The notes under the pieces were generated by a model, which ran no database searches, had not been told where the DNA came from, and saw only the letters and a program-made list of their open reading frames with translations. From a bacterium (GTDB lineage: Bacteria > Hinthialibacterota > Hinthialibacteria > H5-UNCL2): a DNA stretch of 64,000 nt. The stretch is from the NCBI GenBank assembly GCA_015075175.1, contig JABTUV010000015.1, forward strand, positions 38,684 to 102,683, given 5' to 3'. Below are positions 1 through 7,691 of this stretch, one piece after another; the stretch's first letter is position 1; the number at the start of each line of letters is the position of its first letter. A program made the position numbers and the translations under genes.

Positions 1-210
1 TCAAAACAGCTGGCCGCCGCGCTCGCGACGACGCTTGGCAGGCCGATGCTGCCCCCTGGGGCCTGCCGTGGACGCGCTTGGGGCTTCACCAGAACTACCG
101 CCCAGCTGACCGCGCTCACCGGACGACCTACGAGCATGAGCGACGTCCCCATGGTATCCATCCGCAATCTGGGCGTCTGTCCGTTCCATTGAGCGACATG
201 CTGCCTTATT

Positions 211-510
211 TTGAAAGTACGCGCGAACCTGCTGGCCCAGGCCGCCACGCCGACCACCACCCACACGCCCACGATCACGCCCACGCCCACGCCGACCTCG
301 GCCGGACGCGGGGACCCGTTCTGCGACGGCTGGCGGAACCTGTGGCGCGGATCTCCTTGCTTCTCCTTCTTCTGGCAAAGCGATGAGGACCCGTCTTCGG
401 CCCCGGCGGACCTGGTGGACGACGGCGTCATCAACCAAGAGGACCTGTTGGCGCTGGCGGGCTGCTGGCGGGCGGACTCTGATGGCCGCGGGAACCGACG
501 GCATGGCGGC
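211..510 (+). pseudogene. C-terminal remnant of a secreted Thr-Pro-linker/dockerin-like protein
   Basis: The frame starting at 211 encodes a short Thr-Pro-rich linker (about 237-300, repeated cac-gcc-cac codons). It is followed by an acidic segment ending in 'DDGVINQEDLLALAGCW', which resembles one half of a dockerin type I or EF-hand-like repeat. The same linker and dockerin style is seen in the intact gene at 1943. No credible start codon, signal peptide or N-terminal domain precedes it, and the frame runs into unrelated sequence after about 510. I read it as the tail of a surface protein whose body is lost or lies in a broken frame. The exact limits are uncertain. Confidence 0.4.
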
Positions 511-771
511 TACAAGATTCCTCTTGGCAGCCTCGGCGCTCATGCCCCAAAACGGCGGTGGCGGCGTATGGATCATGAGTTTCACCGCGGTTGTCAAAGA
601 GGTTGCGGGCTGGTGGATCGGCTGGATTGAAGAGATTCCCGGCGTTAATTCGCGGAGCAGGATACGCGATGAGCTGTGGACAATCTCCGTTCGGCGCTGG
701 GAAGCGATCAGGCGATCCATCGCGCCGAGGCTCGCGCGCCGCCGCGGACGCCTGCGGGTTGGCTTCCTTTT

Positions 772-1235
772 TCACGAATGGCTTACGCGGAAATACGCCT
801 CGGCTGTTGCGTCGATCGCCACGAGGGCATGAATGCCATACGCCGCCAGCGCCAGCAGTGCGGCGTCCTCGAGGATCAACGTCACTCCCAGCGCGCGGCC
901 GGACCGAGCAGCCGCAGTCGATGCCCGCCATCCCGCGCGCCAACGCCACGCTCGCCGCTGCGATGAACACCACCAGGGGCCGGCGATCAAAGTTCCGCCG
1001 CCGCCCGCGCGCGCCGAAAAGGAGGGCCTGCCGCCGCCGCCAACTCGACCCCGGCAGCCCGGCCACAAGTCCGATCCACCGCTCCGGTAGGAGGTCATAG
1101 TGGTAAACGGCGGTCGCCAGGCTGTCGGGGTCCATCAGCTTTGGGCCAAGCCGCGGCCACGAACACGACGAGAAGCACGGCGCGCGCCTGGAAGACCCCA
1201 CCGGAAGAATTGGGGTCAGCGCCTGATTTTGGCAT
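772..1235 (-). pseudogene. MauE/DoxX-like redox membrane protein, frameshifted
   Basis: Three minus-strand frames together rebuild a MauE/DoxX-type membrane protein. The pieces are a hydrophobic start ('AVLLVVFVAAAWPK'), then 'LMDPDSLATAVYHYDLLP', then 'VVFIAAASVALARGMAGIDCGC', and finally 'LILEDAALLALAAYGIHAL' ending at 772. The CGC cysteine pair and four hydrophobic segments are typical of the family, which supplies reductant or disulfide exchange at the membrane. At least three indels separate the pieces, so as written the gene is not translatable. The apparent start (MPKSGADPN) is encoded by the palindromic repeat at 1207-1290. It lies downstream of the thioredoxin-like gene, a common MauE partner. 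Sequencing error and true decay both remain possible. Confidence 0.55.
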
Positions 1236-1290
1236 CGATTCCCTCACGGTCAAACTCCACGAGGAAAATTGGGCGCTGACCCTAATTTTC
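1207..1290. repeat. Palindromic repeat, family R1 (GGTCAGCGCC), copy 1
   Basis: The left arm has AATTGGGGTCAGCGCC and the right arm GGCGCTGACCCTAATT, an imperfect inverted repeat with a loop of about 45 nt. The same sequence recurs at 11427-11552. The form resembles REP elements mobilised by REP-associated tyrosine transposases (family knowledge; no transposase is visible here). Confidence 0.85.
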
Positions 1291-1832
1291 CTTCTTCTCC
1301 TGCGAGGCGGCCAGGGCCGCGGCGATTTCGACCATGGCCCGCGTCGCCGCTTCATCCGTTCCCAACAGCAGCGGTTGGCCATGAACATCTTCAGCGTGGC
1401 CTCCCGGCTGGCCCGCGTGGCCTTGACCTGTCTTGTCCAGATAGGTGAAGAGCAGCTTCACGCCTTCCTCCGTCTGCGTGTCGTGCTCCAGAAAGATCAC
1501 GTGGTCGGCGTAGGTCGTCTCTAGGTCGGGCAGTATCTTGTCGCGGAAGATGGCGCAGTCGGGACAGGAGGACGAATAGAAGAGATGCACCAGCAGTTTG
1601 CCGCCGGAGGCATGGGAGATGCCGGCGGGGGCCTCGGCGAGGGGCGCGGGGCGAAGGGGCAGCAGGTGTCCCGTGCGGCTGGCGGCCAACACTGCGCCTC
1701 GCGGCTCCAGCCCAGGTACGACACGCGCGGCTCCGCTACCGTCCGTCGTTGACGAGAATGCCCGCCCGCGCCCAGGAGCACGAGCAGCGCCAGCATCGGC
1801 GCCTGTTTCCACGCGTACTGCCATATCTTCAC
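1282..1832 (-). pseudogene. Thioredoxin-like exported protein, frameshifted
   Basis: The start at 1832 gives 'MKIWQYAWKQAPMLALLVLLGAGG', a signal-anchor-like N-terminus. The reading then has to change frame to continue as 'LLVHLFYSSSCPDCAIFRDKILPDL', which contains a CxxC redox pair (CPDC) in thioredoxin-fold context. A second pair of compensating indels lies around 1370-1430, after which the frame ends in 'AALAASQEKKEN'. The protein would be a periplasm-facing thiol-disulfide protein partnered with the adjacent MauE-like gene. The fold assignment is good; whether the gene is functional is unknown because of the frameshifts. Confidence 0.5.
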
Positions 1833-1942
1833 AGGCGGCGCTCCTCTTCCACTTCGTCACAACACTATCGCCTAAACCAGCCTGTGTTTCAATTGCATCT
1901 GGCGAGTAGATGATCGGCTTTCGCCATGTTACGATGCACGAC

Positions 1943-2962
1943 ATGAAGCTCACTTGGCATCGCCTCTGCTTTATTCCGGGTTTAAGTCTTCTTGTTGGGA
2001 TCGCCGCCGCCGATGCGCTGCCCGGCGATCTGAACGGGGATGGGCGCGTGGACGGGACGGATGTTCTGATCCTCTCACAGCATTGGCTGCGCGAGGCGAC
2101 CTCCACCGCGACCCCCACGGGTACGCTCTCCCCCACCCCCAGCTGGACCGTCACCCCCACCCCGACGACCGCGCCCGGGACCGGCTCCCTTTCGGGAACG
2201 GTGCGCGACGCCGAGACCCAGGAGCGCCTCTGGGGCGTCCTGGTGGAACTGGTGCAGGACGGGACGCGCTTCCAGACGCTCACCTTGGACGGCAGCTACC
2301 TCCTCTCCAACGTCCCCTATGGCAGTTACAGCTTCTTTGCCGCCAAGTCGCCGGAATATCAGACCTTCACATTCTCCGGCTTGGCCGTCGGCGCCAGCAA
2401 TCCGCCCGTGGACGTCTCTCTGCCGCCGCTCTTCACGCGTACCGCCACGCCCACGCCGACGAGTACCTCGGTCGCCACGCCCACGCCGACGGGGACGACC
2501 ACCGCGACGCACACCTTCACGCGCACCTCCACACCCACGCGCACTCCCACGCCCACGCCCACCGTGACGCGCACTCCCACGCCCACACCCGCGATCCTGG
2601 CTCTGGGCACGGGCCAGTTTCGCACCCTGGATGAGGCGCCCGTGCTGCGCAACGGACAGTCGACCGGCAATCGCCTGACCTTCACGTTTTCGCCCAACGG
2701 GACGGCCAGCGCGCAACTGGGAGGCGCGGCCGGCCGGACTTTCAATGGGAACTACACGTACTCATGGCAGGCCGGCCAACCGGGCGTGTTCACCTTCTCC
2801 GGCCTGACTCCTGGCGGTTCCACCAGCATGACCGTGGTGTCGGGAGACGGCCTGCCGTTGGGTGGACCCTATCCCAACCCGGAGCGGCTGCAGGTCGTCT
2901 TCTCGCTCTCCGACGATGCCGGCGCGGTTTACCAGGCCGTGGCTTGGCGCGTGTCCGAGTAA
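1943..2962 (+). CDS. Secreted protein with dockerin-like repeat, carboxypeptidase-regulatory-like domain and Thr-Pro linkers
   Basis: The product is 339 aa from ATG 1943; upstream in-frame ATGs at 1910 and 1934 would only lengthen the N-terminus. Residues 1-25 form a signal peptide (hydrophobic 'LSLLVGIAAADA'). One EF-hand-like dockerin motif follows ('GDLNGDGRVDGTDVLILSQ'), then a Thr-Pro linker. Next comes an Ig-like, carboxypeptidase-regulatory-like domain (about residues 75-165, with 'GSLSGTVRDAETQERLWGV'). A second, longer TPTPTPT linker follows, and a C-terminal beta-rich domain of about 115 aa that I do not recognise. The gene stands alone. It is probably a cell-surface or secreted protein of unknown ligand. 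Alanine/threonine/proline microsatellite coding makes the linker prone to length change. Confidence 0.7.
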   Translation: MKLTWHRLCFIPGLSLLVGIAAADALPGDLNGDGRVDGTDVLILSQHWLREATSTATPTGTLSPTPSWTVTPTPTTAPGTGSLSGTVRDAETQERLWGVLVELVQDGTRFQTLTLDGSYLLSNVPYGSYSFFAAKSPEYQTFTFSGLAVGASNPPVDVSLPPLFTRTATPTPTSTSVATPTPTGTTTATHTFTRTSTPTRTPTPTPTVTRTPTPTPAILALGTGQFRTLDEAPVLRNGQSTGNRLTFTFSPNGTASAQLGGAAGRTFNGNYTYSWQAGQPGVFTFSGLTPGGSTSMTVVSGDGLPLGGPYPNPERLQVVFSLSDDAGAVYQAVAWRVSE

Positions 2963-3066
2963 GCCGCAAGCAACCGGACTTTCCGCAGGGTAACAAGGGG
3001 CTTTTCCCGCCGACTTGTGTGTGTTATGATTCTCGGAAACATGTTACTTCCAAGGAGGCCCGTGCC

Positions 3067-3834
3067 ATGTCCCGACTTCGCACTCTCTCGCTCGCCGCGC
3101 TGCTTCTGGCGCCCGCCGCTTGGGCGCACTTCGGCATGATCATCCCCTCCGACAGCATGGTGATGATGGAGGACAACCGCACCCTTGCGCTCACGCTCTC
3201 CTTCTCGCATCCCTGCGAGGCGGAGGGCATGGAGATGGCCCGGCCCGCCGCCTTCGGCGTGATCGCCGACGGCAGCCGGCTCGATCTGTCCGCCACGCTG
3301 CAACCGACCCAGGTTCTCGGCCATGCCGGCTGGAAGGCCGAATACGCCGTCAAACGACCGGGCGTGCTGACTTTCTTCATGTCGCCGCAGCCCTACTGGG
3401 AGCCGGCGGAGGACTGCTTCATCGTGCACCACACCAAGTCGGTCGTGGCGGCCTTTGGCGAAGAGGAGGGTTGGAACCAGCCGGTGGGATTGCCGCTGGA
3501 GATCGTGCCGCTCACGCGGCCCTTCGGTCTTTATGCGGGCAACGTGTTCTCCGGCGTCGTGCTCAAGGACGGCAAACCGCTGGCGGGCGCGCCGGTGGAA
3601 GTCGAGTATTACAATCGCGACGGCAGGCTGTCTCCGCCCAACGATTACTTCATCACCCAGACGGTTCTGACCGACGAGCGGGGGGCCTTTCATTACAGTC
3701 CGCCGGCGGCGGGCTGGTGGGGCTTTGCGGCGTTGGTGGAGGACGAGAAGACCATGCCGCGCGAGGGGCAGGAGAAGAGCGTGGAACTGGGCGGAGTCCT
3801 CTGGGTCGAGTTCACCGCCTGGCCCGGACCGTAG
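3067..3834 (+). CDS. nikK: DUF4198 periplasmic component of a Ni/Co ECF transporter (NikK-like)
   Basis: The product is 255 aa. ATG 3067 was chosen because it follows AAGGAGG and begins a clear signal peptide ('RTLSLAALLLAPAAWAHFGM', cleavage probably after AWA, leaving an N-terminal His). The mature protein matches the DUF4198 pattern seen in accessory proteins of nickel/cobalt ECF importers: an N-terminal HFGMIIPSD segment, 'FSHPCEAEGM', and a C-terminal 'GAPVEVEYYN' beta-sandwich. It precedes nikM-nikL-nikQ-nikO, interrupted by a repeat array. NikK-type proteins are thought to bind metal outside the membrane. The stop codon TAG is part of a palindromic repeat (3831-3852), so the native C-terminus may have been altered. 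Cobalt rather than nickel cannot be excluded. Confidence 0.75.
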   Translation: MSRLRTLSLAALLLAPAAWAHFGMIIPSDSMVMMEDNRTLALTLSFSHPCEAEGMEMARPAAFGVIADGSRLDLSATLQPTQVLGHAGWKAEYAVKRPGVLTFFMSPQPYWEPAEDCFIVHHTKSVVAAFGEEEGWNQPVGLPLEIVPLTRPFGLYAGNVFSGVVLKDGKPLAGAPVEVEYYNRDGRLSPPNDYFITQTVLTDERGAFHYSPPAAGWWGFAALVEDEKTMPREGQEKSVELGGVLWVEFTAWPGP

Positions 3835-3852
3835 TTGCGCAGCGTGCTGCGC
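3831..3852. repeat. Palindromic repeat, family R6 (GCGCAGCGTGCTGCGC), copy 1
   Basis: The unit is GTAGTT followed by the palindrome GCGCAGC-GT-GCTGCGC. Its TAG is the stop codon of the nikK-like gene. Identical 22-bp units lie at 6783-6804 and 9087-9108, and the exact reverse complement lies inside the nitroreductase gene at 7058-7079. Confidence 0.9.
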
Positions 3853-4165
3853 GGTAGACCGCCGCGCCTCTCGATATGGCCCCGAAGATGGATTGCTTCT
3901 TTCATTGGGGCGTGTCAGCGGGGCCTACTCGAGGACACGGCTGACATTATCGCGCAAAGCTACTCGAGGACACGGCTGACATTTTCGTGCAAAGCTACTC
4001 GAGGACACGGCTGACATTATCGCGCAAAGCTACTCGAGGACACGGCTTGGTTTTTCCCGTTCTCGAATAGTCCCGAGAAAAGAAAAACCGAGTTCTCGAG
4101 TAGCGAAGAAAGAGAACCCGAGTTCTCGAGTAGCGCCGCAGGCGCGTATCGAGAGAACGACATGG
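3853..4165 (+). repeat. Composite tandem repeat array A (35-bp units) with hairpin tail
   Basis: A leader (CTCTCGATATGGCCCCGAAG, near 3869) precedes four exact-period units starting at 3926, 3961, 3996 and 4031. Each has the 17-bp core TACTCGAGGACACGGCT and an 18-bp spacer (gacattatcgcgcaaagc-like). The array ends in two copies of CGAGTTCTCGAGTAG and a GC hairpin running into TATCGAGAGAACG. There is no gene in this stretch. It separates nikK from nikM. Related arrays lie at 9306-9892 and 10350-10490. Confidence 0.85.
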
Positions 4166-4200
4166 GAGCGCCAGACTCCCGAAGAGAGGATGTTGCCAGG

Positions 4201-4821
4201 ATGCACATCGCCGAAGGCGTGTTGCCCGGCCCGGTCCTGATCACCGGGGCGGCTCTGTCCGCCGCCGGCGTCGCCGTGGGCATCCGCCGGCTGGATTACG
4301 ACGACCTGCCGCGCGCCGGCCTGCTCACCGCCGCCTTCTACGTCGTCTCCCTCATCCACCTCGAATTCTACGGCGTCAGCATCCATCTCGTGCTCAACGG
4401 CCTCTTGGGTCTGCTCCTGGGCTGGGTGGCGTTTCCCGCCATTCTCCTGGGACTGCTTCTGCAATCGGTATTCTTCCAGGAGGGCGGGCTGACCGCCTTG
4501 GGCGTGAACACGTTTGTCATGGCCGCGCCCGCGGTCGTGGCCGGGTTCGTGTTTCGCCCCTTGATCCGTTCGGGGCGCCGCGCCATGCTGCTCTGGGGCG
4601 GCTTCGCCTGCGCCTTTCTGGTCGTCCTCGCCAGCGGCGTCCTGGCCGGACTGGCGGTCATGAGCGTGGGTGAGCCGCTCCACAAGATCGGCTACGCGGT
4701 CATGGTTTACCATCTGCCGCTGGCGGTTCTGGAGGGCGTGATTACCGCGTTCTGCCTGTCCTTTCTCCACAAGGTGCGACCGGAGGTGTTGGCCGGTCCG
4801 GTTTCGGAGGCGTCCCCATGA
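4201..4821 (+). CDS. nikM: Substrate-specific S component of Ni/Co ECF transporter
   Basis: The product is 206 aa. I chose ATG 4201 because the product then starts MHIAEGVLPGP, the hallmark N-terminus of NikM/CbiM, whose N-terminal Met-His chelates the metal. The longer frame from 4162 begins inside the repeat array. Six hydrophobic segments are visible, with the family-typical 'SIHLVLNGLLGLLLGW' and 'GGLTALGVNTFVM'. It is the integral-membrane protein that captures Ni2+ or Co2+. The gene overlaps nikL by 4 nt (ATGA at 4818), so the four downstream genes are probably one transcript. The NikK/NikL partners favour nickel over cobalt by analogy with NikKMLQO systems; this is inference. Confidence 0.88.
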   Translation: MHIAEGVLPGPVLITGAALSAAGVAVGIRRLDYDDLPRAGLLTAAFYVVSLIHLEFYGVSIHLVLNGLLGLLLGWVAFPAILLGLLLQSVFFQEGGLTALGVNTFVMAAPAVVAGFVFRPLIRSGRRAMLLWGGFACAFLVVLASGVLAGLAVMSVGEPLHKIGYAVMVYHLPLAVLEGVITAFCLSFLHKVRPEVLAGPVSEASP

Positions 4822-5393
4822 CGCGCATCGTCGTCTTCGTGGTCACCCTCGTCGTCGGAGCGACGCCCGGATGGGCGCATCGGCTCAACGTCTTCGCCTA
4901 CCTGGAGGGGGAGCGCGTTTTCGTGGAAGCGCGCTTCAAGGGCGGCACTCCCGCGCAAGATTCGGACGTGCGCGTGGAAGACGGCGCCGGCGCCACCCTG
5001 GTTTCGGGTCGGACCGACCGCGAGGGCAAGTTCGACTTCGCCGTCCCCGCGCGCGGGGAGCTGGTCGTGATCGTGGACGCGGGTGAGGGCCATCGCGGAC
5101 AATGGAAGCTCTCCGCCGCCGAGCTGGGCGGGACTTCGTCATCCGCGGCTTCGCCGCCTCCCCCGCCGTCCTCGCCGACCGCCGCCGCCGCGCCGACGCT
5201 GGACGCAACTCAACTGGAGGCCGCCCTTGAACGCGTGCTGGAGCGAAAACTGGCGCCCATGCGGCAGATGCTGATCGAGCAACAGATGCGCGAGCCTGGC
5301 TGGCGCGAGGCGCTGGGGGGCCTGGGGTGGGTCGTGGCCGCCGTGGCCGCGGGCATGGCCCTCCTGGCACGTAGAAAGTACCGGCGGCCATGA
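4818..5393 (+). CDS. nikL: NikL-like accessory membrane protein of Ni/Co ECF transporter
   Basis: The product is 191 aa. It has a signal peptide (1-20, ending GWAH, which again leaves an N-terminal His), an extracytoplasmic beta-sandwich (about 20-95, 'RLNVFAYLEGERVFVEARF'), and a Pro/Ala/Ser linker (about 100-125). A helical stretch ('ALERVLERKLAPMRQMLIEQ') and one C-terminal transmembrane helix ending in RRKYRRP follow. This order matches NikL, which replaces the small NikN/CbiN protein in some nickel importers. It is translationally coupled to both neighbours (ATGA overlaps at 4818 and at 5390). Confidence 0.8.
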   Translation: MTRIVVFVVTLVVGATPGWAHRLNVFAYLEGERVFVEARFKGGTPAQDSDVRVEDGAGATLVSGRTDREGKFDFAVPARGELVVIVDAGEGHRGQWKLSAAELGGTSSSAASPPPPPSSPTAAAAPTLDATQLEAALERVLERKLAPMRQMLIEQQMREPGWREALGGLGWVVAAVAAGMALLARRKYRRP

Positions 5394-6148
5394 GCTGCGA
5401 GACCTTCGCCGAGGGCCGTTCCTTCCTGCATCGCGCCGATCCCCGCGGCAAGCTCCTCGCCGCCGCCGCCTTCGCCTTCACCGTCGCCCTCTGCGACCGC
5501 TTCCCCGTCCTCTGGGCCGCCCTGGCCTTTGCGCTGGTGCTGCTTTTGTGCGCGCGCCTGCCGCTGGGGAAGCTCTTGGGACGCCTGGCCGTGGTCAACG
5601 TGTTCATCGTCATCCTCTGGCTGCTCCTGCCCCTGACCGGCGGGGGAGAGAAAGTCTACTGGGGCGGCCCGGACCTGTCGCTGCCGGGCCTGCAACTGGC
5701 CGGCCGCATCACCTTGAAGGCCAACGCCATCGTGTGCGCCTTGATCGCGCTGGCGACCACCTCGACCGTGAACGCGCTGGGGCGCGGCCTGGAGGGCCTG
5801 CGCGTGCCGGAAAAGCTGGTGCATCTCCTGCTCTTCACCTATCGTTACATCGACGTGTTGGCCGAGGAGCGCGCGCGGCTCGGAACCGCCATGAAGGCGC
5901 GCGGGTTCGTCCCCCGCCTGGACCGCGCGACCCTCGCCGCTTACGGCTGGCTGGTGGGAATGCTGCTCGTGCGCGGCTACGACCGCTCCGTCCGCGTGCA
6001 CCAGGCCATGCTCTGCCGCGGCTTCCGCCAACGCTTCTACACGCTGACGGAATTCGAGTGGAAAACCGCCGACAGCGCGCTCGTCGCCGCCGTTCTGGCG
6101 GCTACCGTTCTCTTGGGATGGATGCAGTGGAAGGGAACTCCGTGGTGA
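5390..6148 (+). CDS. nikQ: ECF transporter T component (NikQ/CbiQ)
   Basis: The product is 252 aa and begins at ATG 5390, overlapping the nikL stop. It is a membrane protein with about five hydrophobic segments. The cytoplasmic coupling region carries 'RLGTAMKARGFVPR' and 'QAMLCRGFRQRFY', the two Ala/Cys-Arg-Gly helices that contact the ATPase in ECF transporters. It links the S component NikM to the ATPase NikO in the inner membrane. Length and motif spacing are normal for the family. Confidence 0.88.
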   Translation: MSCETFAEGRSFLHRADPRGKLLAAAAFAFTVALCDRFPVLWAALAFALVLLLCARLPLGKLLGRLAVVNVFIVILWLLLPLTGGGEKVYWGGPDLSLPGLQLAGRITLKANAIVCALIALATTSTVNALGRGLEGLRVPEKLVHLLLFTYRYIDVLAEERARLGTAMKARGFVPRLDRATLAAYGWLVGMLLVRGYDRSVRVHQAMLCRGFRQRFYTLTEFEWKTADSALVAAVLAATVLLGWMQWKGTPW

Positions 6149-6786
6149 TCGCCGCCCAGGACCTCTCGTTCGGCTACGGCGCGGAGCGGCCGGTCCTGTC
6201 GGGTCTGGAGCTTGCGCTTCACGCCGGCGAGTCCGTGGGCATCGTCGGCCGCAACGGCAGCGGCAAGACCACGCTCCTGCATCTGCTCGTGGGTCTCTTG
6301 AAGCCGGCCGGCGGGCGGATCGAGATCTTCGGCCGGCCCTGCGAACGCGAGAAGGACTTCCAGGCCGTCCGCGGGCGCGTGGGACTGCTCTTTCAGGACG
6401 CCGACGATCAACTCTTCTGCCCCACGGTCGAGGAGGACGTGGCTTTCGGCCCGCTCAACCAGGGCAAGAGCCGCCAGGAGGCGCGCGCCATCGCCCGGCG
6501 CAGCCTGGCCGAGGTGGGGCTTGCCGGTTTTGAGAACCGCATCACCCATCATCTCTCCGGCGGCGAGAAGAAACTGGTCGCGCTCGCCGGAGTCCTCGCC
6601 ATGCAGCCGGAAGTGCTCCTTCTCGATGAACCCACCAGCAACCTGGACGAGCCGACCCACGAGCGCGTCACCGCCATCATCGCCGCCCTGCCCCAGGCCA
6701 AGGTGGTGGTGACGCACGACGCCGCCTTCATGGCGCGGGTGGTGCAACGCCGCTACCACCTGTCAGACGGCCGCCTGTCCCCGTAG
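6142..6786 (+). CDS. nikO: ECF transporter ATP-binding subunit (NikO/CbiO)
   Basis: The product is about 214 aa. GTG 6142 overlaps the end of nikQ and has GGAAGGG just upstream; ATG 6118 is the alternative. All ABC ATPase motifs are present: Walker A 'GRNGSGKTT', Q-loop 'LLFQDADDQLF', signature 'LSGGEKK', Walker B 'VLLLDEPTSNLD' and the switch His in 'VVTHD'. It powers uptake through NikMLQ. The TAG stop comes from the R6 palindrome at 6783-6804, as in nikK. The encoded end (HLSDGRLSP) looks near full length for the family, so little is lost. Confidence 0.9.
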   Translation: MVIAAQDLSFGYGAERPVLSGLELALHAGESVGIVGRNGSGKTTLLHLLVGLLKPAGGRIEIFGRPCEREKDFQAVRGRVGLLFQDADDQLFCPTVEEDVAFGPLNQGKSRQEARAIARRSLAEVGLAGFENRITHHLSGGEKKLVALAGVLAMQPEVLLLDEPTSNLDEPTHERVTAIIAALPQAKVVVTHDAAFMARVVQRRYHLSDGRLSP

Positions 6787-6830
6787 TTGCGCAGCGTGCT
6801 GCGCTTATGGTCATTTCACAGCGTGCTGCG
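6783..6830. repeat. Palindromic repeat, family R6, copy 2 plus a half copy
   Basis: The full 22-bp unit is at 6783-6804 and supplies the stop codon of nikO. A second half copy (CACAGCGTGCTGCGCC) follows at about 6818-6833. Confidence 0.85.
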
Positions 6831-6914
6831 CCAGGCCGGCGGATCGGCTTGACGGGCCTCTTGTTTGTGAAATAATACCCGCCGACGCCTCATCCCTCGG
6901 AGGTCCTTTCGTTC

Positions 6915-7589
6915 ATGTCCGGCAAACGTTCCCTCGCCTTCGTTGCGCTGGCCGCGCTGCTTGCGGCGGGCGCCGCGTCCCCCTTCTCCGACGAGTCGAT
7001 CGCGCTTCCACCGCCCCGGCATTCAGGAACGCTTTCGGTGGAGGCGGCGATGTACCAGCGCAGCACGCTGCGCAACTACGCCGCCGAGCCGCTGACGCTG
7101 GATGAGATGGGGCAACTCCTGTGGGCCGCGCAGGGCCGGTCGGCGAGCGGCCGTCGCACCGCGCCCTCGGCGGGCGCGCTCTATCCGCTGGAGGTCCACG
7201 CGCTGGTAGGCGACGTGTCCGGCCTGTCGCCCGGCCTTTATCGCTACCAACCGGCGGAACATCGCATCGCCCTCGTGACTTCCGACGACTTGCGCAAACC
7301 CTTGGCGGCGGCGGCGGTAGCCCAGAACTGGATCGCCGAGGCGCCCGTCGTCTTCGTCATCTCGGCCGTATACTCTCGCACCGAGAAGAAGTACGGCGAG
7401 CGCACGCATCGTTACGTGCACATCGAAGTGGGCCATGCGGCGCAAAACCTGCTTCTCCAGGCGGTCGCGTTGGGCCTGGGCGGCGGCGAGGCCGGCGCCT
7501 TCCGCGACGAGGAACTGCGCCGCCTCCTGCGCCTGCCCGCCGACGAGGCGCCCCTCTACATCCTGCCGGTAGGTAAGCCGCGATCATGA
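6915..7589 (+). CDS. SagB-type nitroreductase family protein, exported
   Basis: The product is 224 aa and starts at ATG 6915 after GGAGGTCC. Residues 1-25 form a signal peptide, unusual for a flavin enzyme but seen in this subgroup. The nitroreductase fold shows 'RSTLRNYAAEPLTLDEMGQLLWAAQG' in two parts: the FMN-binding RS-x-R motif (about residues 49-56) and the LLWA helix. Also present are 'RTAPSAGALYPLE' and the C-terminal 'VGHAAQNLLLQAVALGLG', both diagnostic of SagB/ThcOx-like proteins. The substrate is unknown. The codons for QRSTLRNY are identical in reverse complement to repeat R6, which is dispersed elsewhere in the window. Confidence 0.8.
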   Translation: MSGKRSLAFVALAALLAAGAASPFSDESIALPPPRHSGTLSVEAAMYQRSTLRNYAAEPLTLDEMGQLLWAAQGRSASGRRTAPSAGALYPLEVHALVGDVSGLSPGLYRYQPAEHRIALVTSDDLRKPLAAAAVAQNWIAEAPVVFVISAVYSRTEKKYGERTHRYVHIEVGHAAQNLLLQAVALGLGGGEAGAFRDEELRRLLRLPADEAPLYILPVGKPRS

Positions 7590-7592
7590 GGG

Positions 7593-7670
7593 AAGGGACA
7601 GTCACCAATTGTCCGCGCAGCTCCTCCGTTGATGGGTATGATTCACTGGGAAAATTGGTGACTGTCCCTT
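7593..7670. repeat. Palindromic repeat, family R2 (GACAGTCACCAATT)
   Basis: An 18-bp arm, AAGGGACAGTCACCAATT (7593-7610), pairs exactly with AATTGGTGACTGTCCCTT (7653-7670) across a 42-nt loop. It fills the gap between the nitroreductase and rarA. The form resembles a RAYT-mobilised REP. Confidence 0.9.
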
Positions 7671-7691
7671 GTCTTGTGCTAGCCTATCGGC

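Noticed and set aside
2965..3062. Cobalamin or nickel riboswitch upstream of nikK
   Set aside because: No B12-box-like conserved sequence or NiCo-type fold could be recognised in this short leader.
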